A DNA stretch of 64,000 nucleotides from Alphaproteobacteria bacterium. GTDB taxonomy: Bacteria > Pseudomonadota > Alphaproteobacteria > Ferrovibrionales > Ferrovibrionaceae. Made by a program: the position numbers and the translations under genes. This document shows, one piece after another, positions 1-7,745 of this stretch. The stretch spans positions 124,001 through 188,000 of the forward strand of contig JAFKFH010000010.1 of NCBI GenBank assembly GCA_017307375.1, read 5' to 3'. Each line of letters opens with the position of its first letter. Position 1 is the stretch's first letter. The notes under the pieces were generated by a model, which was given only the letters and a program-made list of their open reading frames with translations, was not told the origin of the DNA and searched no databases.

Positions 1-14
1 GGGGGCGCTGCGCC

Positions 15-320
15 GTGCCGATCCGGCCTGAGATTCTGGCCGCCATCGGCTTCCTGGGCATCCTGTCCTATGGCTGCCGGGCGGCGGGCTTCTTCCTGAT
101 GCGCTATGTCGCGATCACGCCGCGGGTCGAAGCCTGGCTGCGGGCGATGCCGATCGCGCTGATCGGCGCCATCGTCGGGCCGGCGGCGGCCAAGGGTGGC
201 CCGCCAGAGTGGCTGGGCCTGGCCGCGGCGGTCGGCCTGATGCGCGCGACGGGAAACGATTTCATCGCCGTCGCCGGCGCGGTCGGCCTGGTGGCCGGCA
301 CGCGCGCGCTGGGCTTCTAG
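15..320 (+). CDS. azlD: AzlD family branched-chain amino acid export subunit
   Basis: Small inner-membrane protein resembling AzlD, the partner of AzlC in export of branched-chain amino acids. It has 101 residues, the usual family length, and about three hydrophobic segments (roughly residues 5-29, 44-60 and 67-98), with a polar loop around RVEAWLRAMP between the first two. The start taken is GTG at 15. Only 14 bases lie before it, so the start cannot be fully tested, and azlC would be expected just outside the window. Its stop overlaps the stop of the convergent serine hydrolase gene by 4 bases. The family call rests on overall pattern, not on a catalytic motif. Confidence 0.7.
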   Translation: MPIRPEILAAIGFLGILSYGCRAAGFFLMRYVAITPRVEAWLRAMPIALIGAIVGPAAAKGGPPEWLGLAAAVGLMRATGNDFIAVAGAVGLVAGTRALGF

Positions 321-1462
321 CCGACGGAGAACATCGGCTGGGCGAATTGCGGCCAACCCCAGATCGCCGCCACCTCGGCAAAGAACGGGGCGAACAGCTC
401 GTTGCCGCGATCGCTGTTGGTCATGATGGCCGCGGCCTTGCCCTCGGTCGGCAGGATGGTCAGCCAGGACCGGAAGCCGGCATTGGCCCCTTCCTTGACG
501 AATACCGGCGTGCCGTCGGCGGTGCGAAGCAGACCGCCCCCGAGACCATAGCGCTCGCCGTCGACGGCCTGCATCATCGCTGTCGCCAGATCGCGCGGCA
601 AGGGCGCGCCGGACCGGCCGGCATAGCTGTCGATCAGGCCGCAGGCGAACAGCCCGAGATCGGAGGGCGAGCACCAGAGCCCGGCTGCCGCGAGTTCGGG
701 ATAGATCAGCCCGCCGCCCGGGAACGGATGGCCGTCGGCAGCGTAGCCACGGGCGGCAAGGATTTCGGTCTCGGGCGGCAGCGGCTGGGCGAAGGTGGCC
801 CGCCCCATCCCGTAGGGCCCGAGGACCAGGCGGTTGGCGGCGACGCCGAAGCTTTCGCCGGTCACGTCCTCGATCGCCGCCTGCGCGATTTCGTAGCCCC
901 CCCCCGAATAGGACCAGCCGCCGCCCGGGGCCCCGACGATCTGCACCGGCGCCGAGTTGGCCGGTGCCGTGCCCGACAGGATCGCGATCGTGTCCGGCAG
1001 GTTGGCGCCCAGCGGATAGCCGCGATAGCCCGGCACGTTGGTTCCGGCCGTATTGGCGAGAAGCCGGCGCAGCGTCACCGGCCGGCCCCGCGTCAGTTCG
1101 CTTTCCGGCAGCCGCCAGCGCTTCAGGTAGTCCGCGACATTGCGGTCGAGATCGAGCCGGCCCTGTGCCACCAGCGCCAGCACCACCGCGGCGGTGACCG
1201 ATTTCGAGATCGAGGCCGCCTGGAACAGCGTGGCCGGCGTGGTCGGATCGCCAAGCGAGGCGGCGGTACGTCCGAGACCGTCGGCCAGCACCAGTGCGCC
1301 GCCATCGACGACGGCAAAGGACGCAGCGGTTATACCCCGTTCGTCCATATGCCGCGCCATGCGGCGGTCGAGCGGATCGCGCGCTTCCGGCAGGGTGCAG
1401 CCCGCGACCAGGGCGGCGGCGGTCCCAAGCAGCAGGCTGCGTCGGCTAGCCCTCATCGGCAT
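317..1462 (-). CDS. Beta-lactamase-family serine hydrolase, probable Tat-exported lipoprotein
   Basis: 381-residue member of the class C beta-lactamase/esterase superfamily (Pfam Beta-lactamase). The nucleophile motif SxxK is seen as S84-I-S-K87, and a YSG motif (in place of YxN) follows about 110 residues later. No clear third HxG/KTG motif is visible, which fits an esterase or peptidase rather than an antibiotic-hydrolysing enzyme. The N-terminus carries twin arginines (SRRSLLLG) and a lipobox ending in C22, so a Tat-exported lipoprotein anchored in the inner or outer membrane is likely. It lies just downstream of metW on the same strand (27-base gap) but has no obvious link to methionine synthesis. 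The substrate cannot be read from the sequence. Confidence 0.8.
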   Translation of the reverse strand: MPMRASRRSLLLGTAAALVAGCTLPEARDPLDRRMARHMDERGITAASFAVVDGGALVLADGLGRTAASLGDPTTPATLFQAASISKSVTAAVVLALVAQGRLDLDRNVADYLKRWRLPESELTRGRPVTLRRLLANTAGTNVPGYRGYPLGANLPDTIAILSGTAPANSAPVQIVGAPGGGWSYSGGGYEIAQAAIEDVTGESFGVAANRLVLGPYGMGRATFAQPLPPETEILAARGYAADGHPFPGGGLIYPELAAAGLWCSPSDLGLFACGLIDSYAGRSGAPLPRDLATAMMQAVDGERYGLGGGLLRTADGTPVFVKEGANAGFRSWLTILPTEGKAAAIMTNSDRGNELFAPFFAEVAAIWGWPQFAQPMFSVG

Positions 1463-1489
1463 CCCCCAAACTGATCCCCGCGGCGAAGA

Positions 1490-2110
1490 TTAGCGGCGGC
1501 GCGACAGCAGGTAAACGGCCTGTTCGCCGAACAGATTGGGAAACAGCGAGACGGGTCGGTAGCCGCCTTCGGTCGCCGGACCCGAGACCGCCACCCGCCG
1601 CTCGATACGGATGCCGAGTTCGAGACACAGATTGTCGAAGTCGCGGATCGTGCACAGATGGATGTTGGGCGTGGCGTACCAGGGATCGGCCAGCGCATCA
1701 GTCATCGGCATCGTGCCCCGGAACAACAGCCAGCGGCGGATCCGCCAATGGCCGAAATTGGGAAAGGAGACGATCGCCCGCCGGCCGATCCGCAGCATTT
1801 CGTTCAGCACCAGCCGCGGATTGCGCGTCGCCTGCAGCGTCAGGCTCAGGATGACGTAATCGAAGGCTTCGTCGGGATAGGCGCTGAGATCGTTGTCGGC
1901 GTCGCCCTGGATCACCGACAGGCCGCGGGCGACGCAGGCATTGACGCCGGCCTGCCCGATCTCGATGCCGCGGCCGTCGACACGGCGGCTGCGGCCGAGA
2001 TATTCGAGCAGCTGGCCGTCGCCGCAGCCGATGTCGAGCACCCGGGTATCGGGGTCGACCATTTCGGCGATCAGCCGGAGATCGCCGCGGATATCCGAAG
2101 GCGCGCTCAT
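1490..2110 (-). CDS. metW: Methionine biosynthesis protein MetW
   Basis: Class I SAM-dependent methyltransferase-fold protein of the MetW family, 206 residues from the start chosen here. The SAM-binding motif I is VLDIGCGDG near residue 28, and the family-typical FPNFGHW segment lies near residue 115. MetW is required with MetX for efficient homoserine acetylation or succinylation in several proteobacteria. The start at 2110 overlaps the metX stop in an ATGA arrangement, which implies translational coupling and rules in favour of this start over an ATG ten codons upstream inside metX. It is transcribed with metX and so falls under the same riboswitch. Confidence 0.93.
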   Translation of the reverse strand: MSAPSDIRGDLRLIAEMVDPDTRVLDIGCGDGQLLEYLGRSRRVDGRGIEIGQAGVNACVARGLSVIQGDADNDLSAYPDEAFDYVILSLTLQATRNPRLVLNEMLRIGRRAIVSFPNFGHWRIRRWLLFRGTMPMTDALADPWYATPNIHLCTIRDFDNLCLELGIRIERRVAVSGPATEGGYRPVSLFPNLFGEQAVYLLSRRR

Positions 2111-3288
2111 TTCCGGCCGATCCCGCGATGCTCGGCGCAACCTTCGAGGAAGCCGCCCAGGGTCTTGAACATCTCCGGCTCGTCGAGCAGGAACGCGTCA
2201 TGCCCCTTGTCGGTCTCGATCTCGACGAACGAGACGTTCGCGGCCACCGCGTTCAGCGCCTGGACGACCTCGCGCGATTCGGAAGTGGGAAACAGCCAGT
2301 CGGAGGTGAAGGAGACCAGGCAGAACCGCGTCTTCGTGCCCTGGAATGCCCGGGCGAGCGAGCCGCCATGCTCGGCGGCGAGATCGAAATAGTCCATCGC
2401 CCGGGTGATGTAGAGATAGGAATTGGCGTCGAAGCGTTCGACGAAGGCCGAGCCCTGGTGGCGCAGATAGCTTTCGACCGCGAAGTCCGCTTCGAAGCCG
2501 TAGGTGACGCGCTCGCGGTCCTGCAGGGCGCGGCCGAACTTGCGGTGCAGCGCGGCTTCGGACAGGTAGGTGATGTGGGCGGCCATGCGTGCGACGGCCA
2601 GGCCGGCGCGCGGGTTGGTGCCCAGGTCGAGATAGGCGCCGGCGCGCCATTCCGGGTCGGCCATGATGGCCTGGCGGCCGACCTCGTGAAAGGCGATGTT
2701 CTGCGCCGAATGGCGCGCTGCGCAGGCGATCGGGATCGCGGCGAAGACCCGCCGGGGAAACAACGCCGCCCAGGACAGCACCTGCATGCCGCCCATCGAG
2801 CCGCCGATCACGCAGAACAGGTCGCCGACGCCGAGATGGTCGAGCAGCAGGGCCTGGGCGCGCACCATGTCGTTGATGGTGATGACCGGAAAGGTCAGGC
2901 CATAGGGCTTGCCGGTACGCGGATCGGCCTCCTTCGGGCCGGTCGATCCCATGCAGCCGCCGATGACGTTCGAGCAGACGACGTAATAGCGGTCGGTGTC
3001 GATGACCTTGCCCGGCCCGACCATCACATGCCACCAGCCGGGTTTGCCGGTCAGCGGATTGTTCGACGCCACGTGATGGTCGCCGGTCAGTGCGTGGCAG
3101 ATCAGGATGGCGTTCGACTTTTCCGCATTCAGCCGGCCATAGGTGCGGTAGGCGATCGAGAAAGGCCCGAAATCGAGCCCGCAATCGAGCCGCAGCGGCT
3201 GGTCCAGCCCGAGCGTCGCACGGGCTTCGACCGCGCCGTCGGCCTCGACCGTCGCCGTCGCCGTGCCAGGCATGGGCGCCGTGTTCAT
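2107..3288 (-). CDS. metX: Homoserine O-acetyltransferase MetX
   Basis: Alpha/beta-hydrolase-fold acyltransferase that acylates L-homoserine, the first committed step of methionine synthesis; 393 residues from the ATG at 3288. The nucleophile elbow GGSMGG (Gly-x-Ser-x-Gly-Gly) is clear. The catalytic Asp and His are expected in the C-terminal part, where DWLFP and KGHDAFL are visible. The frame is open to 3429, but that extension would run through a terminator hairpin and a riboswitch, so the start at 3288, preceded by the purine-rich AAGGGGGGAG, is chosen. It is followed directly by metW with an ATGA overlap. Whether it uses acetyl- or succinyl-CoA cannot be decided by eye. Confidence 0.94.
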   Translation of the reverse strand: MNTAPMPGTATATVEADGAVEARATLGLDQPLRLDCGLDFGPFSIAYRTYGRLNAEKSNAILICHALTGDHHVASNNPLTGKPGWWHVMVGPGKVIDTDRYYVVCSNVIGGCMGSTGPKEADPRTGKPYGLTFPVITINDMVRAQALLLDHLGVGDLFCVIGGSMGGMQVLSWAALFPRRVFAAIPIACAARHSAQNIAFHEVGRQAIMADPEWRAGAYLDLGTNPRAGLAVARMAAHITYLSEAALHRKFGRALQDRERVTYGFEADFAVESYLRHQGSAFVERFDANSYLYITRAMDYFDLAAEHGGSLARAFQGTKTRFCLVSFTSDWLFPTSESREVVQALNAVAANVSFVEIETDKGHDAFLLDEPEMFKTLGGFLEGCAEHRGIGRK

Positions 3289-3340
3289 TCTTGCCGCTCC
3301 CCCCTTTGCGGCAGCGACGGCAATGCCGGCTGCCAGGGAC

Positions 3341-3373
3341 AAAAAAACCCCGGACGCCAAAGGGCCGGGGTTT
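3341..3373 (-). terminator. Intrinsic terminator/attenuator in the metX leader
   Basis: Read on the minus strand, a perfect 9-bp stem (AAACCCCGG with CCGGGGTTT, 3373-3365 and 3353-3345) with an 11-base loop runs straight into a run of seven T. It lies between the SAM-II riboswitch and the metX start codon, 53 bases before the ATG, where it can end transcription before the gene. This is the layout of an attenuator. Confidence 0.85.
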
Positions 3374-3383
3374 GCGACACCCG

Positions 3384-3440
3384 ACCTTTTAGCGCTTTGT
3401 TTAACGTGGCCGCAAGCCGGTCGGCTCAAATCACCACGGA
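3384..3440 (-). promoter_or_regulatory. SAM-II riboswitch controlling metX-metW
   Basis: The minus strand carries the conserved SAM-II blocks in the right order: GTGATTTGAGCC (from 3434), then CGGCTTGCGGCCACG, GTTAAACAAA, and GCGCTAAAAGG (ending at 3385). SAM-II aptamers bind S-adenosylmethionine and are found mainly before metX/metA/metZ genes in alphaproteobacteria. Its place before metX fits repression when SAM is plentiful. The intrinsic terminator 11 bases downstream suggests that transcription, not only ribosome access, is controlled. Confidence 0.9.
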
Positions 3441-3450
3441 TCGGCGTGGA

Positions 3451-3479
3451 TTGTTACGCCGCGATGGGGTCGACGTCAA
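3451..3479 (-). promoter_or_regulatory. Sigma-70-type promoter for metX
   Basis: On the minus strand TTGACG (3479-3474) and TAACAA (3456-3451) are separated by exactly 17 bases. The expected transcription start is about 3444, a few bases before the riboswitch, so the whole aptamer would be transcribed. Confidence 0.7.
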
Positions 3480-3500
3480 GATTCATGCACGATCTTTCCT

Positions 3501-3529
3501 TTGCTTTTGCCGCGTGCGACCCTTAAACA
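3501..3529 (+). promoter_or_regulatory. Sigma-70-type promoter for the aromatic amino acid operon
   Basis: TTGCTT (3501-3506) and TAAACA (3524-3529) are separated by 17 bases, giving an expected start near 3536, about 55 bases before the ATG at 3591. It diverges from the metX promoter. Judged by consensus match only. Confidence 0.5.
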
Positions 3530-3590
3530 GGAAACCCCTCGATTACCCATGTTCTACGCCCCGGGCCCACCCGGAGGGATTGCCCCCGAC

Positions 3591-4472
3591 ATGAGCGACA
3601 TTCCCGCCGATTCTGCCATATCCGACCCGGAAGCGATCCGCCGCGACATCGACACGCTCGACGACCGGCTGCACGATCTGCTGCGCGAGCGCGCCGAACT
3701 GACCGCACGGCTTGCCGCCAGCCTGCCGCCGACCCGCGGCACCCGCTTCCTGCGGCCGGGGCGCGAGGCGGTGACGATGCAACGCCTGCTGGCGCGGCAC
3801 GCCGGGCAGTTGCCGGCCGCGACCCTGGCCCGGGTCTATCGCGAGATTACCGGGGGTCTCTATCACCTGCAGGCACCGCTGCATGTCGCGGTGCTGGCAC
3901 CGGAAAAATCCGTCGGCTACTGGGATCTGGCGCGCAACCACTTCGGCTCGACCATCGAGATGTCGCTGCACCGGACCGCACCGGTCGTGTTGCGCGGCGT
4001 CACCACCCAGCCCGGCACCGTGGGCGTGCTGCCCTTGCCGCCGGAAGGCGACGCCGAACCCTGGTGGGATTCGATCGCGGTCGAGGCCGCGGCGCTCGGC
4101 GACGGGCTGCCGCCCCGGGTCGTCGCCCGCCTGCCCGGCCTCGCCGACCCGCCCGGCCGGTTCGAGGAGCTGACCTCCTACGTTATCGCGACCGCCACCC
4201 CCGAACCGTCCGGCGAGGATCTGAGCCTCGTCGTCGCGACGATTTCCGACCAGATGTCGCGCGGCACGCTGTCGGGCAAGCTGGCACGCGCCGGCCTCGA
4301 AGGCCAGATCATCGCCGTGCGCGAGGATGGCCGCGGCAGCCATCTGCTGTTCGAGATCCGCAGCTTCGTCGCCGAACAGGATCCCCGGCTGGCCCAGGCG
4401 CTGGCCGACAGCGGCGGCGCGCTGCATCGCCTGATAAGTATCGGTTCCTATGCCTGCCTGCCGCCGGGCTGA
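3591..4472 (+). CDS. Chorismate mutase with degenerate prephenate dehydratase and ACT-like parts
   Basis: 293 residues. The N-terminal ~85 residues look like an AroQ chorismate mutase helix bundle (IDTLDDRLHDLLRERAELT, then GREAVTMQRLL carrying the Arg-Glu pair). Residues ~105-215 can be aligned with prephenate dehydratase (start HVAVLAPE, HFGSTIE), and the C-terminus resembles an ACT domain ending in ISIGSYA. The dehydratase motif TRF appears as TSY (about residue 193), so dehydratase activity is doubtful. ATG at 3591 has GGAGGG 12 bases upstream; an earlier in-frame ATG at 3549 is possible. It heads an operon with hisC and tyrA, so the likely role is supplying prephenate for tyrosine. Annotated elsewhere simply as chorismate mutase. 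Confidence 0.75.
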   Translation: MSDIPADSAISDPEAIRRDIDTLDDRLHDLLRERAELTARLAASLPPTRGTRFLRPGREAVTMQRLLARHAGQLPAATLARVYREITGGLYHLQAPLHVAVLAPEKSVGYWDLARNHFGSTIEMSLHRTAPVVLRGVTTQPGTVGVLPLPPEGDAEPWWDSIAVEAAALGDGLPPRVVARLPGLADPPGRFEELTSYVIATATPEPSGEDLSLVVATISDQMSRGTLSGKLARAGLEGQIIAVREDGRGSHLLFEIRSFVAEQDPRLAQALADSGGALHRLISIGSYACLPPG

Positions 4473-4500
4473 CGTTTTTCTTGCCTGAAGGATTGCCGCC

Positions 4501-5625
4501 GTGCCGCTGCCCAAGCCCCAACCCGGTATTCTCGACATCGTCCCCTACAAGGGCGGCGAAGCCAAGGTCGAGGGGGTGACCAAGGTCGCCAAGCTGTCGT
4601 CAAACGAATCGCCCCTCGGGCCGTCGGCCAAGGCGGTCGCGGCCTACATGGCGCTGGCCGCCGAACTGCACCGCTATCCCGATGGCGGCCATGGCGATCT
4701 GCGCGAGGCGCTGGCGGCGAAATGGGGCATCCCGGCCGATCGCATCGTCGTCGGCAACGGTTCGGACGAACTGATCGGCCTGCTGGTGCGGGCCTTCGCC
4801 GGGCCGGGCGACGAGGTGCTGTTCAGCCGCCACGGCTTCCTGATGTATGCGATCTCGGCCAGGACCGCCGGGGCCGAGCCGGTGATGGCGCCCGAGATCG
4901 ACTACCGCACCGATATCGAGGCGCTGCTGGCCGCGGTCACCCCGCGCACCCGCATCGTCTTCGTCACCAATCCGAACAACCCGACCGGCAGCTACGTGAC
5001 CGCGGCCGAATTGCGCAGCCTGCGCGACCGCCTGCCCGCCGACGTGCTGATGGTGGTCGATGCCGCCTATGCCGAATATGTCAGCCGCAACGACTATTCG
5101 GCGGGCATGGAACTGGTCGAGACGACCGACAACACCGTGGTGCTGCGCACCTTCTCGAAGATCTACGGCCTGGGCGGGATGCGGGTCGGCTGGGCCTACG
5201 GCCCGGAAGCCTTCATCGATGTGATGAACCGGATGCGCGGCCCGTTCAACGTCAACGCGCCGGCGCAGGCGGCGGCGGTCGCGGCACTGGCCGATGCCGA
5301 TTGGGTCGAGGCGGCGCGCCGGCATAACGACAAGTGGCTTGCCCGCATGGCCGACGGCATCGCCCGCCTGGGCCTGTCGACCCTGCCTTCGGTCGGCAAT
5401 TTCATGCTGATCCGCTTCACCGAGGGTGCCCACGATGCGGCTGCCGCCTTCCGCTTCCTGCAGCAGCGCGGCCTGATCCTGCGCCCGGTCGCCGGCTATG
5501 GCCTGCCGCAGTTCCTGCGGCTCAGCCTCGGGACCGACGAGGAGAACGAGGCGGTGCTGGCCGCCCTGGCCGACTTCCTGGCGGCACACCCGGACACGCT
5601 GGTCGATCCCGCGGCACTGGCATGA
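4501..5625 (+). CDS. hisC: Histidinol-phosphate/aromatic aminotransferase HisC
   Basis: 374-residue PLP-dependent fold-type I aminotransferase. The substrate-binding SSNESPLGPS region lies near residue 36, NPNNPTGS near 158, and the PLP-binding lysine is expected in the TFSKIYGLGGMRVGW block (residues ~217-232), the standard HisC signature. It starts with GTG at 4501. The position between a chorismate mutase-like gene and tyrA (tyrA starts inside the hisC stop, ATGA) suggests that it transaminates prephenate or aromatic keto acids as well as, or instead of, imidazole acetol phosphate. Confidence 0.93.
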   Translation: MPLPKPQPGILDIVPYKGGEAKVEGVTKVAKLSSNESPLGPSAKAVAAYMALAAELHRYPDGGHGDLREALAAKWGIPADRIVVGNGSDELIGLLVRAFAGPGDEVLFSRHGFLMYAISARTAGAEPVMAPEIDYRTDIEALLAAVTPRTRIVFVTNPNNPTGSYVTAAELRSLRDRLPADVLMVVDAAYAEYVSRNDYSAGMELVETTDNTVVLRTFSKIYGLGGMRVGWAYGPEAFIDVMNRMRGPFNVNAPAQAAAVAALADADWVEAARRHNDKWLARMADGIARLGLSTLPSVGNFMLIRFTEGAHDAAAAFRFLQQRGLILRPVAGYGLPQFLRLSLGTDEENEAVLAALADFLAAHPDTLVDPAALA

Positions 5626-6545
5626 CCGCGCCGATGTTCGATACCGTCGCCCTGGTCGGCATCGGGCTGATCGGCGGCTCGATCGCCCGCGGGATTCGCG
5701 AGCATGGCCTGGCCCGCCGCATCGTCTGCGTCGACGCCAGCGCCCAGCATTGCGCCGAGGCACTCGAACTGGGCCTGGTCGACGAGGCCATGACCGAGCC
5801 CGGCACCGTCCTCACTGAAGCCGGCCTCGTCATCCTGGCGATCCCGCTCGGCGCGATGCGGGCCGCCGGCGAGGCACTGGCCCCGTTCCTGAAGCCCGGC
5901 ACGATCGTCTCCGATACCGGTTCGTCCAAGCAGTCGGTCATCGACCATCTCGGCCCGCTGTTGCCGGCGGGCGTGCATCTGGTACCGGCCCATCCGGTGG
6001 CAGGCACCGAGAACTCCGGCCCCAAGGCCGGCTTCGCCTCGCTGTTCCGCAATCGCTGGTGCATCATCACCCCGGCGCCGGGTTCGGATCCCGCGGCGAT
6101 CGAGCGGTTGTCGGCGTTCTGGCGGGTGCTCGGCTCCAAGGTCGAGATCATGGATGCCCATCGCCACGACCTGGTGCTGGCGATCACCAGCCATGTGCCG
6201 CATCTGATCGCCTACAACATCGTCGGCACCGCCGACGACCTGGAAACCGTCACCCACAACGACGTCATCCGCTTCTCGGCCGGCGGTTTCCGCGACTTCA
6301 CCCGGATCGCCGCCTCCGACCCGGTGATGTGGCGCGACGTGTTCCTGAACAACCGCACCGCGGTGCTCGAGATGCTCGGGCGGTTCACCGAGGACCTGTT
6401 CGCGCTGCAACGCGCGATCCGCTGGTCCGACGGCCAGGCCCTGCAGGACCTGTTCACCCGCACGCGGGCGATCCGGCGCGAGATCATCGATGCCGGCCAG
6501 GAAACCGCCGCGCCCGATTTCGGCCGGACACCGACAAAAAACTGA
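5622..6545 (+). CDS. tyrA: Prephenate/arogenate dehydrogenase TyrA
   Basis: 307 residues. An NAD(P)-binding Rossmann motif GIGLIGGS near residue 11 is followed by the all-helical TyrA dimerisation domain. The catalytic-region segments HPVAGTENSGP (about residue 125) and the conserved His in the ITSHVPHLIAY segment (about 192) are visible. It oxidatively decarboxylates prephenate or arogenate in tyrosine synthesis. The ATG overlaps the hisC stop by 4 bases, showing coupling. No ACT domain is fused, so feedback control by tyrosine through ACT is not expected. Cyclohexadienyl specificity cannot be decided here. Confidence 0.94.
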   Translation: MTAPMFDTVALVGIGLIGGSIARGIREHGLARRIVCVDASAQHCAEALELGLVDEAMTEPGTVLTEAGLVILAIPLGAMRAAGEALAPFLKPGTIVSDTGSSKQSVIDHLGPLLPAGVHLVPAHPVAGTENSGPKAGFASLFRNRWCIITPAPGSDPAAIERLSAFWRVLGSKVEIMDAHRHDLVLAITSHVPHLIAYNIVGTADDLETVTHNDVIRFSAGGFRDFTRIAASDPVMWRDVFLNNRTAVLEMLGRFTEDLFALQRAIRWSDGQALQDLFTRTRAIRREIIDAGQETAAPDFGRTPTKN

Positions 6546-6565
6546 ATCGTTTTCCGCACCCGGCC

Positions 6566-6597
6566 CCTCCTTACCGGTGAGACCATCGGCAAGGAGG
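6566..6597 (+). promoter_or_regulatory. Hairpin hiding the ribosome binding site of the DUF2892 gene
   Basis: CCTCCTTACCG (6566-6576) can pair with CGGCAAGGAGG (6587-6597), 10 of 11 positions matching, with a 10-base loop. The right arm contains the whole Shine-Dalgarno AAGGAGG, 8 bases before the ATG at 6606. If it forms, translation would be shut until it melts or is opened. Inference from sequence only. Confidence 0.5.
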
Positions 6598-6605
6598 AAC
6601 CCGCC

Positions 6606-6806
6606 ATGCTCTACCGCAAGAATGTCGGCGCCGTCGAACGCGGCCTGCGGATCGCCGCGGCGGCCGGATTGATCGCCGCCGGCGCGATCGCCCTGCCGGG
6701 CACCCCGCTCGGCTATGGGCTGATCGCGGCCGGCGCGGCGGCCGCCCTCACCGGCTTCGTCGGCTTCTGCCCGGCTTGCGCCATGATCGGCCGCAAACCG
6801 CTCTAG
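6606..6806 (+). CDS. DUF2892-type small inner-membrane protein
   Basis: 66 residues with the N-terminal pattern MLYRKNVGAVERGLRI followed by two hydrophobic helices (roughly 16-30 and 36-55) and a short cysteine-containing FCPACAMIG segment. This matches the YgaP-like membrane domain family DUF2892, which occurs alone or fused to rhodanese domains; the pair of cysteines before the C-terminus is common in the family. A near-perfect ribosome binding site AAGGAGG precedes the start but is paired in a predicted hairpin. The function is unknown; a link to sulfur transfer is only by family association. Confidence 0.8.
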   Translation: MLYRKNVGAVERGLRIAAAAGLIAAGAIALPGTPLGYGLIAAGAAAALTGFVGFCPACAMIGRKPL

Positions 6807-6860
6807 GTTGCGGGGCCGCCATGGCCGGCGCTAGACTGCGGGCAACACGCAGGGTGAGGC

Positions 6861-7664
6861 ATGCACGACATGGGCGGCCCCCAGACAGCCAGCCTGGCGG
6901 CCCCGGACACCGGCCCGGGCCGCAAATCGATCGATATCGCCAGATACGAGGCGGTATCGCGCCAACTCGACTCTCTGCCGGACGACAATGCCCTGCGCAC
7001 CGCGATCGCGGACTTGGTTGCCGATGCCGGATTCATGTTCTTCTCTTATGGCACGAGCCCCCGCTGCGGCGAGCGGCTGAGCCGGGCCAGCCAGCTCGTG
7101 TTCATTACGAATTATCCGGCAGAATGGCACGCCCGCTATGTCCGGCAGCGCTACCAGTCGCTCGACACCGTCGTCGCCGTGGGCGAACGCGCGCGGCGCC
7201 CCTTCCAGTGGGGCGGCCAGGGTTATCTCGCCACGCTCGACAAACCCCGGCAGACGTTCTTCGGCGAGGCGGGATCGTTCGGGATCGTCCACGGCTACAC
7301 GATTCCGGTGCACGGGCCGGACGGCGATTGCGGCATCTTCTCGATCTCCCATCCGCGCCAGGCCGAGTTCGGCGACGCCTTGGCCGCCGCGGTGCTGCCG
7401 CTGCATGCGCTGGCCCAGGCGGTTCACGCCCGCTGCATCGAACAGCTGGCCGTGCGCGGCAGCGCCGAGCCCCAGGCCCTGACCCAGCGCGAGCGCGAAT
7501 GCCTGGCCTGGACCGCCGACGGCAAGACATCGGGCGAGATCGCCTGCATCCTGGGCCGCTCGGTCGCCACGGTGAACTTCCACCTGCAGTCGGCGATCCG
7601 CAAGATGGACGCGTCCAACAAGCATCACGCCGCACTGAAGGCGCATCGGCTGCGCCTGATCTGA
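6861..7664 (+). CDS. LuxR-type quorum-sensing-like regulator without synthase (LuxR solo)
   Basis: 267 residues. Residues ~30-190 form an autoinducer-binding domain and residues ~207-255 a LuxR/GerE helix-turn-helix (LTQRERECLAW, ASNKHHAA). Ligand-pocket residues used by AHL receptors are kept: W89, Y93, D102 and W117; the proline after the Asp is T103. These differ from the plant-compound-binding OryR type, which changes the Trp/Tyr pair. No luxI-type synthase is in the window, so this is a solo. It stands 81 bases upstream of, and in line with, a Liv-type transporter operon whose promoter region has a lux-box-like palindrome, so it most likely controls that operon. The ligand is unknown. 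Confidence 0.88.
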   Translation: MHDMGGPQTASLAAPDTGPGRKSIDIARYEAVSRQLDSLPDDNALRTAIADLVADAGFMFFSYGTSPRCGERLSRASQLVFITNYPAEWHARYVRQRYQSLDTVVAVGERARRPFQWGGQGYLATLDKPRQTFFGEAGSFGIVHGYTIPVHGPDGDCGIFSISHPRQAEFGDALAAAVLPLHALAQAVHARCIEQLAVRGSAEPQALTQRERECLAWTADGKTSGEIACILGRSVATVNFHLQSAIRKMDASNKHHAALKAHRLRLI

Positions 7665-7670
7665 AGCCGA

Positions 7671-7688
7671 CCTAGCAACCCTGCTAGG
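7671..7688 (+). promoter_or_regulatory. Lux-box-like operator before the transporter operon
   Basis: A perfect 7-bp inverted repeat CCTAGCA/TGCTAGG with a 4-base centre. It contains the CT-N12-AG spacing of known lux boxes. A possible -10 element TACGAT lies at 7712-7717, so the palindrome centre (7679.5) would fall about 43 bases before the start of transcription, the usual place for LuxR activators. It sits in the 81-base gap between the LuxR gene and the operon. Confidence 0.6.
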
Positions 7689-7718
7689 GGATCGGCGCGG
7701 CCGGTTGGGCCTACGATC

Positions 7719-7738
7719 CCTCCTGTTCAGGCAGGAGG
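7719..7738 (+). promoter_or_regulatory. Hairpin covering the ribosome binding site of the binding-protein gene
   Basis: CCTCCTG (7719-7725) is a perfect complement of CAGGAGG (7732-7738), with a 6-base loop. The right arm is the Shine-Dalgarno sequence, 7 bases before the ATG at 7746. Whether the left arm is in the mRNA depends on the exact transcription start, which I place near 7723, so the hairpin may be partial. Confidence 0.4.
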
Positions 7739-7745
7739 GGCAATC

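Noticed and set aside
6861-7664. OryR/PipR-type plant-signal LuxR
   Set aside because: The residues that differ in that subgroup (the Trp and Tyr of the pocket) are kept here as W89 and Y93, as in AHL receptors.
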